Source of the DNA: Acidimicrobiales bacterium
GTDB taxonomy: Bacteria > Actinomycetota > Acidimicrobiia > Acidimicrobiales > UBA8592
Length of the DNA: 64,000 bases
Reading direction: 5' to 3'
Assembly (NCBI GenBank): GCA_013912105.1
Contig: JACERY010000001.1
Span: 124,001-188,000 of the forward strand
Positions 43,623-51,858 of the stretch are shown here, in pieces. The notes under the pieces were generated by a model that saw nothing but the letters and a program-made list of their open reading frames with translations, was not told where the DNA came from and made no database searches. Each line of letters opens with the position of its first letter. Position 1 is the first letter of the stretch. Both the position numbers and the translations under genes were made by a program.

Positions 43623-44417
43623 TCAATCTTCTTCTAGTTTATTTTGGTATTGGTAACTGCGATGGGTGCGCCCTCCAGCTACTAAAAGATTTCTTCCAGT
43701 TACCCAACGAGCAGCTGGGCTTGAAAGAAATACTACAGCAGATGCAATATCATTTGGAGTCCCGAGAAAACCGAGTGGTATCGACGAGGCAATTTCTTCT
43801 TGAGCTCCATCAGCGCCTAAAACTTCAGCAAACATTTCAGTAACTACAGGGCCAGGCGAAATAGCGTTGACACGAATTTCTGGAGCGAGTTCTATCGCCA
43901 GAGTTTCATTCATGTTTAGCATCCCGGCTTTTGCTGCTGCATACGGACCTGTAAACGGTGACCCTCGCATTCCAGCTCCAGATGCGATATTAATGATTGA
44001 GCCTCCTTGGCTCATCTTCTTAGCTGCTGCTTTCGCTCCTTGAAATGCTGTCGTTAAATTCAGTTCTACTTGGTTTCTAAATACTTCATCAGGAGTATCA
44101 ATAAGTTTTCTCGTCTTTTTTTCATCCGAACCCCCAACATTGTTAACCCAGATATCAAGTTTTCCGAATTTAGCAACTGTTAATTCCGCTAAGGTATCCG
44201 ATTGATCTCGGATATCTCCGGCAAAGATTAATACTTCTGAACCACGTTCCTCAATACCCTTTGCTGTTTCCTCTAAATGTTCCTGTCGCCGCGCATTGAT
44301 AGCAACATTACAACCAGCTTCTGCCAGTCCCCAAGCAATGCCTCGCCCTATGCCTTGACCTGAACCAGTGACCACAGCAACTTTTCCATCTAGCTTAAAA
44401 TCATCTAGGATCCCCAT
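43623..44417 (-). CDS. Short-chain dehydrogenase/reductase
   Basis: A 264-residue SDR. VVTGSGQGIGRGIA binds the cofactor, NNVGG stands for NNAG, INIASGAG supplies the catalytic Ser and YAAAK the Tyr-Lys pair. A 3-oxoacyl or hydroxyacyl substrate is likely in this context. The start is ATG 44417 (MGILDDFKLDGKVA) behind GAAAGAGAAG; the open frame runs to 44621 but the extra 68 residues have low-quality, basic composition and overlap the divergent SDR gene. It lies 16 bases upstream of the nitroreductase gene. Confidence 0.88.
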   Translation of the reverse strand: MGILDDFKLDGKVAVVTGSGQGIGRGIAWGLAEAGCNVAINARRQEHLEETAKGIEERGSEVLIFAGDIRDQSDTLAELTVAKFGKLDIWVNNVGGSDEKKTRKLIDTPDEVFRNQVELNLTTAFQGAKAAAKKMSQGGSIINIASGAGMRGSPFTGPYAAAKAGMLNMNETLAIELAPEIRVNAISPGPVVTEMFAEVLGADGAQEEIASSIPLGFLGTPNDIASAVVFLSSPAARWVTGRNLLVAGGRTHRSYQYQNKLEED

Positions 44418-44527
44418 GCATCTTCTCTTTCCCTCGTCCTTATCATCTGAGATTACTCGCATCAGCCAGTAACGAGAAATTTGTTTTAAACAGGAAGTTA
44501 TCTTCCTGCTGAGACTATGGTCAAAGA

Positions 44528-45388
44528 ATGAAAAGAATGGCAAATAAAGTAGCAGTAATCGTTGGTGGTGCCAGCGGATTTGGACTTGCTTGCGCGGAGC
44601 TTTTCGCCTCCGAGGGAGCAAAAGTCGTGATAGCAGGTCGTCGAGGAGACCTTGCTAATGAAACAGCGGAAACCCTTGGCGGGTTAGGCGTAGCCTGGGA
44701 CGTAACTAATTTTGAGCAAGGAAAAGAAGTTAAAGATCAAATTATGGATCATTACGGCCGCATTGACGCAGCAATAAACTTTGCCGGTTACGATGATGTG
44801 CTTCCTATAAAAGAAATCACCCCAGAGCATCTAGAACCGATGGTTAACGTGCAATTTAATGGAGCAATCTATTTTCTTCGATTCATGTGTAATGCTATGA
44901 GTGAATCTGGAGGAGGTTCCGCTATTCTATGCTCATCTTTAACTGCTCACAATCCAAATATTGGAAGAGTAGGTTATGCGGGCTCAAAAGCTGGCATTGA
45001 GTACGTTGCGAAACTTGCCGCTGTTGAATATGGCCATGACCAAGTTCGCATAAATTGTATCGCTCCGCATGTTATTGAAACAGCAATGACCTCCGAAATG
45101 TTCAAAGTTCCTTTCGCTGTTGAGACAGTTCGGCTTCAAACACCGCTTAAACGAATGGGATATGTGGAAGATGTCGCTAATTGCGCCTTATATCTTGCCT
45201 GCGATGAATCTAACTACGTAAACGGAGAAACCATCCGTGTAGATGGAGGTGCCCACACACAAAAACTGCCATCGGATATTGACTACGCCCTATTGGGACT
45301 AGCTAGACCAAAATTAGCAGCCGGTTTTCCACGTGCTGAAATTCCAGAATGGTATAAAACCGAATTGGAAGGGCGAGCAGATAGTTAA
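44528..45388 (+). CDS. Short-chain dehydrogenase/reductase
   Basis: A 286-residue SDR. VIVGGASGFGLACA is the cofactor site, INFAG the NNAG equivalent, AILCSSLTAHN contains the catalytic Ser, and YAGSK the Tyr-Lys pair. The C-terminus extends about 25 residues beyond the usual IRVDGGAHTQ end. The ATG at 44528 and another three codons on are both possible starts. It is divergent from the preceding SDR gene with a 110-base gap and converges on the alpha/beta hydrolase. Confidence 0.87.
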   Translation: MKRMANKVAVIVGGASGFGLACAELFASEGAKVVIAGRRGDLANETAETLGGLGVAWDVTNFEQGKEVKDQIMDHYGRIDAAINFAGYDDVLPIKEITPEHLEPMVNVQFNGAIYFLRFMCNAMSESGGGSAILCSSLTAHNPNIGRVGYAGSKAGIEYVAKLAAVEYGHDQVRINCIAPHVIETAMTSEMFKVPFAVETVRLQTPLKRMGYVEDVANCALYLACDESNYVNGETIRVDGGAHTQKLPSDIDYALLGLARPKLAAGFPRAEIPEWYKTELEGRADS

Positions 45389-45389
45389 T

Positions 45390-46253
45390 TTAAGCCCAAA
45401 CTTGATTTAAGAATTTGATGACTTCATCTGTAAATACGTCATTCTTATCACCTGCGACCATATGCCCTGCCCCGCTAACGTCAACGAAACTTGCTTTTGG
45501 ATACATTTGAAGAAACTGCTGTGCTTCAACTTCAGTTACTAGATCACTCATTTTCCCGCGTACAAGCAGAACTGGAATATCGATTTCCCCCATTACATCA
45601 TTTAAAAGTTTCGGATTTCTCATATCAGGATTCCTTTGGTCTCTTTCAGAAGAAATAAAACTTGGATCCCAGTGCCAAAACCATCGCTCTCCACGCTTCC
45701 GAAGATTTTTCTTTAATCCTTCAAGGTCATTGGAATTTTTCCGATACGGGTTGTATGTCGAAAGCACGTCAGCAACTTCTTCTAAAGAAGAAAAACCAGT
45801 CTTAGCGTGTTTCAACATAAAGTCCTTTACTCTTTCGGCACCGCCAACATTCATGTTGGGAACAATATCTACTAGAACTAATGAACTTACAGAGTTAGGG
45901 CGTAAACGACCTTCTAGAAACATACCTACCAATCCACCCAAAGAAGCTCCCACTAATGCTGGACGAAGTCTAAGTTTCTCTAGAATCACAGCAATATCTT
46001 GGCTGAAGTGCCCCAATTCGTATTCACTTTCCCTTGACCAGTTCGAGTTTCCATGGCCTCGTAAGTCAAGAGTTACAGCGTGAGCGCCTACGCTTACTAA
46101 CCGCTTAGCTGTTGAACCCCACGAATGGCGTGTCTGCCCACCACCATGAAGTAGTAGAACAGATTTCTCCGAAGGGGGTCCCCAAAGATCAACCGCTATT
46201 TCCATACCAAGTGAAGTTTTGAATTTACGCGAGATTGGTTCCAGGTTTTTCAT
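45390..46253 (-). CDS. Alpha/beta hydrolase
   Basis: A 287-residue alpha/beta-hydrolase. VLLLHGGGQTRHSWG is the oxyanion-hole segment. LVGASLGGLVG holds the nucleophile Ser in GxSxG form (GASLG), LVRGKMSDLV the Asp-like acid region, and VSGAGHMVAGDKND the catalytic His. The substrate is an unknown ester, lactone or thioester. It sits eight bases downstream of the CoA-transferase gene, and that gene follows the CMD/AhpD-like selenoprotein gene, so the three probably form one operon. Confidence 0.87.
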   Translation of the reverse strand: MKNLEPISRKFKTSLGMEIAVDLWGPPSEKSVLLLHGGGQTRHSWGSTAKRLVSVGAHAVTLDLRGHGNSNWSRESEYELGHFSQDIAVILEKLRLRPALVGASLGGLVGMFLEGRLRPNSVSSLVLVDIVPNMNVGGAERVKDFMLKHAKTGFSSLEEVADVLSTYNPYRKNSNDLEGLKKNLRKRGERWFWHWDPSFISSERDQRNPDMRNPKLLNDVMGEIDIPVLLVRGKMSDLVTEVEAQQFLQMYPKASFVDVSGAGHMVAGDKNDVFTDEVIKFLNQVWA

Positions 46254-46261
46254 AACGGAGT

Positions 46262-47440
46262 CTAAGAAATAACCCCGGCGCTTCGGAGATCATTAATTTG
46301 CTCTAATGTAAATCCAATTTCTTTTAAGAGTTCGTCAGTATGCTCACAATAAGTCGGCGCTGGAGAGGGTTCGTATTCAACTTCCCCGTTAAATGTCGCT
46401 CCTTGACGCGCAGTACGAATACGACCAATCACAGGATGCAATTTTTCTTGAACCGAACCCGTGGCAACTACGTGCTCATCGTAGGCGACATCTGCAGGGT
46501 CCAGAACACTAACAGCAGGAATATCTGCTGCTTGACATTTCTCTAATGCCTCTTTGGTAGGAAATGCACTGAGCATTTCATCAAACTCCTCGTACCAAGC
46601 GGTAAAGTTTTTACTTCGATTATTTGCGGATGAAAACCGCTCATCGTTCGCAAGGTCATTTCTGTTAAGTGCACTACAAACAGCTTTCCATTGAGCATCG
46701 GTTCCAGCTGTAACCGACACCCAACCATCCGACGTCGAGAATAACTGATAAGAACTCAATAAGTTAGGTAGATGTAGCGCGTCTTCGTCTAAGAGCGTCT
46801 CATGCATCATTACATCAGGCCAGTTAAAAGCTATATTCGCTTCAAGCATTGAAACTTCAACATGCTGGCCTTTACCTGTCTTGCTTCTCGCGAGCAAAGC
46901 AGCAGTAATAGCCTGCGAAGTAGTTAAGGCAGCTACCTTATCTGCAACCATTCCACGTATAAGGTTTGGCTTAGATTCATTTCTTTGGGCACCAGCCCAC
47001 CCAGATAATGCTTGGATTACTGGATCATATACGGGCCTTCCGCTGTATGGACCCCTTGACCCAAAACCCGATGAAGAGACATATATTAATGATGGATTCA
47101 AACTCAATGCTTCTTTTGAAGAAAATCCTAAACGTGCGACAGCGCCTGGCCTAAAACCTTCTATGAATACATCAGCTTCTTTAATGAATGACCACAGAAT
47201 CTCTTTTGCTTCGTCTTGAGATAAGTCCAAACCAATTGAACGTTTCCCAGCATTAGCATTTGCAAACCATCCAGACATATTGTTCTTGCGACTTCCATAC
47301 ATCCGTAAGTCGTCGCCACCAGAAGTGTTTTCAACTTTAATAATTTGGGCGCCTTGGGTAGCTAATAAATGAGTAGCGCCAGGAACAGCAATCATTTGTG
47401 CTAATTCAACAATTTTAGTTCCAGTAAGAGGCCCCGACAT
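46262..47440 (-). CDS. Class III CoA-transferase (CaiB/BaiF family)
   Basis: A 392-residue family III CoA transferase. It opens with LTGTKIVELAQMIAVPGATH. GDDLRMYGSRKNNMSGWF binds CoA, and Asp167 in RGMVADKVAAL is at the position of the catalytic aspartate that forms a glutamyl/aspartyl-CoA type intermediate. SKTGKGQHVEVSMLEA follows as in relatives. It moves CoA from one acyl-CoA to another acid. It starts 21 bases after the CMD/AhpD-like gene, and the ribosome site TGGAG precedes ATG 47440. Confidence 0.9.
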   Translation of the reverse strand: MSGPLTGTKIVELAQMIAVPGATHLLATQGAQIIKVENTSGGDDLRMYGSRKNNMSGWFANANAGKRSIGLDLSQDEAKEILWSFIKEADVFIEGFRPGAVARLGFSSKEALSLNPSLIYVSSSGFGSRGPYSGRPVYDPVIQALSGWAGAQRNESKPNLIRGMVADKVAALTTSQAITAALLARSKTGKGQHVEVSMLEANIAFNWPDVMMHETLLDEDALHLPNLLSSYQLFSTSDGWVSVTAGTDAQWKAVCSALNRNDLANDERFSSANNRSKNFTAWYEEFDEMLSAFPTKEALEKCQAADIPAVSVLDPADVAYDEHVVATGSVQEKLHPVIGRIRTARQGATFNGEVEYEPSPAPTYCEHTDELLKEIGFTLEQINDLRSAGVIS

Positions 47441-47461
47441 GATTACTCCACTATCGCTGTC

Positions 47462-48004
47462 TTATCCATGTGAATAGAATGACGGATCTTCGCTAGGATC
47501 AGAAGTTAAATTGACTGGGCAGTCATTGGCCACGTCAAGAATTGCCAGAACTCTTCCAATACCAAGGCAAAATCCGATCAGTGTTAACAACTCTAATATT
47601 TGCTGGTCAGAAAAGACTTCCTTAACCCTTTTCCAAAACTCTTCATCGTCTCGCATAGCAGCGTGATCAAAGACAAATCTTTCAGCCATCTGAGCAGCTA
47701 GTTTCTCCTCCTCAGAGAATGCACCTATCTCTTCGTATTCTGCCACTTGGTGGTAAAGCGAATCCTCTAATCCTTGCTGCATCGCCGATGCAGAGCGCGT
47801 GTCAAGTCATATATGGCAATCATTAATTTGCGCTATTCGCATCCGAGCCACTTCTCGTACTCTCGTGTCAAGAGAGACCTTTGTGTAAAGGGCATCACCG
47901 GCAATACCAATACCTTTGCCAACATTAGGTTGCAGGTACCAAAGTCGGCTTCGTTCTAAACCTTCGCCATCTGGAATATCTATTCTGGCCATCCTGCCCC
48001 CCAT
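47462..48004 (-). CDS. CMD/AhpD-like selenoprotein with CxxU motif (TGA read as selenocysteine)
   Basis: A 180-residue carboxymuconolactone-decarboxylase (AhpD-like) domain protein if TGA at 47809-47807 is read through. Upstream, VREVARMRIAQINDCHI is the family's redox helix; downstream, LDTRSASAMQQGLEDSLY continues it in the same frame. The TGA is codon 66, three residues after Cys63, where the second Cys of CxxC normally sits, giving Cys63-His-Ile-Sec66. The C-terminal half (FSEEEKLAAQMAERF, VFSDQQILELLTLIGFCLG) is intact. AhpD-fold CxxC pairs reduce peroxides. Alternatives are a nonsense mutation or sequencing error, but the exact position and following hairpin favour selenocysteine. ATG 48004 is the likely start; ATG 47992 is possible. 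It leads an apparent operon with a CoA transferase. Confidence 0.85.
47773..47806 (-). promoter_or_regulatory. Bacterial SECIS-like hairpin after the in-frame TGA
   Basis: On the minus strand the TGA is followed by 13 bases, then CTGCATC-GGC-GATGCAG (47793-47777), a perfect 7-bp stem with a GGC loop. The loop begins 20 bases after TGA and with two Gs, matching the published pattern for bacterial SECIS elements (loop about 16-37 bases from UGA, a G in the first two loop positions). CTTG right after TGA can also pair with CAAG at 47776-47773 to form a lower stem. It lies within the coding region, as bSECIS elements do, and would recruit SelB. Confidence 0.8.
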
Positions 48005-48068
48005 TTACCTATGCTTACCTTTTTACTCTAGCTTGACGACGAGCTAAGAGAAAGGCTAAAGAGAAAGC

Positions 48069-48746
48069 ATGGAAGAATTCAACCTAAACGAAGTAGACCG
48101 ATTACTGACAACCACAAGAGCAGTCAGAAAACGACTTGACCTTGGACGACCCGTTCCTCGTGATCTCATTCTTGACTGTATCCGACTTTCAACACAAGCA
48201 CCTGCTGGTGGAAACTACCAAAAGTGGCGTTGGGTTATAGTTGACGACCCTGATAAGAAGCGCGTTATCGCTGAGGCATACCGAGATGCATATGCGCCTT
48301 ACATTAACGCACAAAAGTCAGTTGTCACTGAAAAAACTTCAGGTGATTCGACTGTAGAAAAAATAATGTCGTCAAGTGACTATTTAGCTGAAATACTTGA
48401 AAAAGTTCCAGTTCTGGCTATCCCTTGCTCTTTAGGAACGCCAGCAGATATGGAGGGAGCTTTAGGCGGTGGTGTACAAGGCTGGTGGGGTTCAGTTCTC
48501 CCAGCAGTTTGGAGCTATATGCTCGCTGCAAGATCCAGGGGCTTAGGAACCGCTTGGACGACCCTGCATCTGCGATACAGCGAACGTGTGGGGAAAGCAC
48601 TTGGAATCCCTGAAACCATCACACAACTAGCGTGTATTCCAACTGCATACTACACAGGAGAAAGATTCCGCCCAGGCAAACGAAAACCAGCAGAACAAGT
48701 TACCTACTGGAATGCATGGAAAGAAACTAATATTCAATCGAACTAA
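48069..48746 (+). CDS. Nitroreductase family protein (copy 2)
   Basis: A 225-residue FMN-dependent nitroreductase-fold protein. TTRAVRKRLDLGRPVPRD, APAGGNYQKWRWVIV and ARSRGLGTAWTTLHLRYSE are the three FMN-binding regions. It is paralogous to the gene at 42938-43606. It is divergent from the selenoprotein gene with a gap of only 64 bases, so the two could share control elements; both products would use electrons in small-molecule redox chemistry. ATG 48069 has GAGAAAG upstream. It converges with the chorismate mutase gene (4-base overlap). Confidence 0.85.
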   Translation: MEEFNLNEVDRLLTTTRAVRKRLDLGRPVPRDLILDCIRLSTQAPAGGNYQKWRWVIVDDPDKKRVIAEAYRDAYAPYINAQKSVVTEKTSGDSTVEKIMSSSDYLAEILEKVPVLAIPCSLGTPADMEGALGGGVQGWWGSVLPAVWSYMLAARSRGLGTAWTTLHLRYSERVGKALGIPETITQLACIPTAYYTGERFRPGKRKPAEQVTYWNAWKETNIQSN

Positions 48747-49042
48747 CTAATTTGATCAACATGTCGTTCGGCAGTTTTCTCATGATGGCGGATAACTTCG
48801 TCAACAATTAATCGGAATACTTTCTCCCCGAAAGAAGGGTCCATTCCCGCTACTTGAGCAATTTCATGCAACCGAGCGATCTGTTGCTTTTCTCTTTCAT
48901 GATCGGCAGCAGGTAAATTATTCTCAGCTTTATATTCACCAACTGCCTTTGTTATTTCGAATCGCTCAGCTAACAGGCGAATCAATTGTTCGTCGAGCTG
49001 GTCAATTCTTTTTCTATGTTCTCCTAAAATGCTGTTATTCAT
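48743..49042 (-). CDS. Chorismate mutase, AroQ type
   Basis: A 99-residue all-helical AroQ-type chorismate mutase. HRKRIDQLDEQLIRLLAERF, AVGEYKAENNLPAADHEREKQ and VFRLIVDEVIRHHEK are the three helices, carrying the Arg/Lys and Glu residues that bind and rearrange chorismate to prephenate. A monofunctional cytosolic domain of normal length for phenylalanine/tyrosine synthesis; no other aromatic pathway gene adjoins. Its stop overlaps the nitroreductase end by four bases. Confidence 0.85.
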   Translation of the reverse strand: MNNSILGEHRKRIDQLDEQLIRLLAERFEITKAVGEYKAENNLPAADHEREKQQIARLHEIAQVAGMDPSFGEKVFRLIVDEVIRHHEKTAERHVDQIS

Positions 49043-49224
49043 GAAACTCTTATTTCACTCCTCCGAATACAAAATTGCTTAAATGAAACTACAAACTATA
49101 AATCATTTAGCTTTCTAAGCTTATTTAACACTAGCCGCTGGCAGTTTACCCTATTCTCATTTTACTACTGAAAAAAAACAGCCATCAAATGGAGATTAAT
49201 CCAATCACATGACAACATCAGAAG

Positions 49225-50148
49225 ATGATCTCTCACTCTGAAACATTTAATGGAACTTGGCCCTATAAGCCACGGTTTAGCCACGCTGCTGGATTTAAAC
49301 AGCATTATGTAGATGAAGGCGAGGGTGAAGTGATTGTGTGTCTTCATGGAGAGCCGACATGGGGGTACCTGTATCGGAATATGATTGGCCCTTTATCTAA
49401 AAATTACCGAGTAATAGTTCCAGACCACATGGGGTTTGGGAAAAGCGAAACGCCGACAGATCGTGAATACACCTTGAAGTCTCATACTGAAAATTTAAAT
49501 GCTTTGGTTAACGACCTTGAATTAAATTCTATAACACTGGTTATGCAGGATTGGGGTGGTCCTATAGGCACAGCGTTTACAATACGAAACCCAAAAAAAG
49601 TAAGTCGCTTAGTTTACATGAACACGCTAGCTGGATACGGGAAGCGTGATAAAGCAGCAACTCAGATACGTGACTCTGAATGGTTTACTTGGATAGGCGA
49701 AGGTTTAAAGACTGGAAGAACTGAAGCCGTGCTAAGAAACGCAGGATCAACCATTCTTTCTATAATGAACCGCCTTGGCTTTTCTAATACAAGCGTTATC
49801 AATGAGACCTGGGTAAAGGCTTACAGTGCGCCGTTCCCGACCTACGAAAGTTCGATCGGGGCATATGAATTTCCTATTGACGTCTACCTCGGGAGAATAG
49901 CTGATTACGTTATGGAAGGGATAAATAGCCTCGAAGACCTTACCTCTAAACCAGCGATTCTTCTTGAAGGCTTAGAGGATAAGGCGATTCCTCCTGAGAT
50001 TGCAATAGATGATTTTAAATCACTTTGGCCTTCTTCTCCGGTGGTTGAACTTGAAGGAGTTGGGCATTTCTGCCAAGAAGATGTCCCAGAAGTTCTTGTT
50101 GCCTGTATCAGACAATTCATACAAGCTAATTCCGTCAATCCGAGTTGA
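49225..50148 (+). CDS. Haloalkane dehalogenase-like alpha/beta hydrolase
   Basis: A 307-residue alpha/beta hydrolase of the haloalkane dehalogenase subfamily. CLHGEPTWGYLYRNMIGP closely matches the DhlA-type oxyanion segment with its HGEPTW. The nucleophile is Asp109 in VMQDWGGPIG, and Trp110 is a halide ligand position. Asp252 (GLEDKAIPPE) and His281 (GVGHFCQED) complete the triad in the DhlA layout. It probably hydrolyses a carbon-halogen bond; the substrate is unproven and ester hydrolysis cannot be excluded. The ribosome site is weak. A ten-codon frame, ATG 49209 to TGA 49241, overlaps the start. Confidence 0.82.
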   Translation: MISHSETFNGTWPYKPRFSHAAGFKQHYVDEGEGEVIVCLHGEPTWGYLYRNMIGPLSKNYRVIVPDHMGFGKSETPTDREYTLKSHTENLNALVNDLELNSITLVMQDWGGPIGTAFTIRNPKKVSRLVYMNTLAGYGKRDKAATQIRDSEWFTWIGEGLKTGRTEAVLRNAGSTILSIMNRLGFSNTSVINETWVKAYSAPFPTYESSIGAYEFPIDVYLGRIADYVMEGINSLEDLTSKPAILLEGLEDKAIPPEIAIDDFKSLWPSSPVVELEGVGHFCQEDVPEVLVACIRQFIQANSVNPS

Positions 50149-50169
50149 TGAATATATAGGTTGATCATT

Positions 50170-51858
50170 ATGAATCAGGCAAAGAAGCTGGCTGAAGAGA
50201 TACAAGCCGAAATCCGAGGTCATGGAGGGTTGTGGGAAACTACGACAGAAGATGTACTTGGTGAAAATTTCGTAATCTTTAAGAATCGAAATCGCAGTAT
50301 TTATGAAATGCTGAAATCAAATGTGGAGAAGTGGGGTGAAAGAGAGTGCCTTATCTTGGAGGACACTCGTATCTCGTATCATGAATTACTTAATCGCATA
50401 GAGTCCACATCACACCGCTTTCAAAATACATATGGCATCAAGAAGGGAGACCGTGTTGCTATTTTGGCAGCAAACTGCCCTGAATGGGTGATTAGTTTCT
50501 TTGCCGCTACTCAAATTGGGGCTATTGTCTCTGCGCTGAATGGTTGGTGGACAGAAAGTGAAATTACCCATGCTATTGAGCTAAGCGACCCTTCCCTAAT
50601 TGTAGGGGATACGCGTCGATTAGAAAGAGCCGGACCTATTCTCCAAAGATTCCCGATAGTCGACATAAATAAATCGAAAGAATTTTTCGAACCGACTGGC
50701 GAAAGCCCTATTAAAGCTTTGATCGAAGAAGATGACCCTGCGTTAATTCTCTTTACGTCAGGAACAACTGGGAATTCAAAAGGAGCTCTTCTATCGCATC
50801 GAAGTCTTATTGGTTTTGTTGATGGAACAATACATAATGGTTATGAAAAAAAATTAATTGCTTTGAAACTATTAGATATTGACCCTGCTTCGCTGCCTTC
50901 AAATCAGGACGTTGTATTAGCAACGTCTCCTTTGTTTCACATTTCTGGTTTGCCAGCGGGAATATTGATGAATATGGCAAATGGGGCGAAGATGATCTTC
51001 CGCTCTGGCCGCTTTGACGCCTCAGATGTTCTTCGTTTAATTGAAGAAGAGAAGATAACGCATTGGACGGCTATCGGAGATATGGGACCACGTGTCATGA
51101 AGCATAAGGATTTTACGAAGCGCGATACTTCTTCTTTAACCCGTGTAAGTAGTGGAGGTGCCCATTTATCGGAAAATATGCAGAAACAAATAGCCGAACA
51201 TTTTCCGCAAGCTGCTGCAGCGATAGGTCAAGGCTATGGAAGTAGCGAATCATGTGGTGTTGTAACTTCTATAGGGGGACAAGATTTCAAAGAGAACCCT
51301 TCTTCAGCAGGGAAACCATGTTTAGGCTACGAAATCGAAATTCGCGATACTGAGAATAATTCACTCCCTGATGGAGAAGAAGGCGAGATACATGTGCGAT
51401 CAGCCTACTCCATGCTGAGATACTGGGGGAACCCTCAGGCAACCACTGAAACATTCAAGGAAGGAAGATGGTTGGCCATGGGTGATATCGGGAAGATTGT
51501 AGATGGCATGCTTTATATCAATTCAAGAGCTCGGGACATGATTATAAGATCCGGAGAGAATATTTACCCTGTTGAGATTGAACATCGACTAGAAAGCCAT
51601 CCGGCTGTAAAAGAGGTAGCAGTTTTAGCAGTAGATCACGAAGAAAAAGGGCAAGAAGTAAAGGCAGTTATTGTCTTAGCTGATGGGCATGACTTCAATT
51701 CAGGACTATTCGTGGATTGGTGCAAAGAAACATTAGCTTTATATAAAATCCCGGAGCATTGGGAACACAGGATTGACCCTTTGCCTAGAACTGCTAGCGG
51801 AAAGGTCATTAAAGGTGCACTCAATGGGAAAAGAAAGCTTAGCAACTATCAAGATTAG
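50170..51858 (+). CDS. Acyl-CoA synthetase (AMP-binding)
   Basis: A 562-residue ANL ligase. ALILFTSGTTGNSKGALLSHR is the P-loop-like motif, YGSSESCG the middle motif, WLAMGDIGKIVDGMLYINSR carries the ribose-binding Asp, and TASGKVIKG the catalytic Lys. An N-terminal extension of about 35 residues (AEEIQAEIRGHGGLWE) precedes the domain, as in some class I enzymes. ATG 50170 is chosen; TTG 50161 is three codons longer. It lies 21 bases after the dehalogenase-like gene, so the product acid of that enzyme could be activated here. Confidence 0.87.
   Translation: MNQAKKLAEEIQAEIRGHGGLWETTTEDVLGENFVIFKNRNRSIYEMLKSNVEKWGERECLILEDTRISYHELLNRIESTSHRFQNTYGIKKGDRVAILAANCPEWVISFFAATQIGAIVSALNGWWTESEITHAIELSDPSLIVGDTRRLERAGPILQRFPIVDINKSKEFFEPTGESPIKALIEEDDPALILFTSGTTGNSKGALLSHRSLIGFVDGTIHNGYEKKLIALKLLDIDPASLPSNQDVVLATSPLFHISGLPAGILMNMANGAKMIFRSGRFDASDVLRLIEEEKITHWTAIGDMGPRVMKHKDFTKRDTSSLTRVSSGGAHLSENMQKQIAEHFPQAAAAIGQGYGSSESCGVVTSIGGQDFKENPSSAGKPCLGYEIEIRDTENNSLPDGEEGEIHVRSAYSMLRYWGNPQATTETFKEGRWLAMGDIGKIVDGMLYINSRARDMIIRSGENIYPVEIEHRLESHPAVKEVAVLAVDHEEKGQEVKAVIVLADGHDFNSGLFVDWCKETLALYKIPEHWEHRIDPLPRTASGKVIKGALNGKRKLSNYQD

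Noticed and set aside
44418..44621. 68-residue extension of the SDR at 43623-44417
   Set aside because: Basic, leucine-rich composition with no SDR similarity, overlapping the divergent SDR gene; ATG 44417 has a good ribosome site.
47807..48004. The CMD/AhpD-like gene as two short genes or a pseudogene
   Set aside because: The two pieces share one frame, are separated by a single TGA at a Cys position, and a SECIS-type hairpin follows; no second lesion is present. A pseudogene remains the main alternative but fits less well.
49209..49241. Ten-codon leader peptide overlapping the dehalogenase-like start
   Set aside because: Weak ribosome site and no biased codons; too short to support as a gene.
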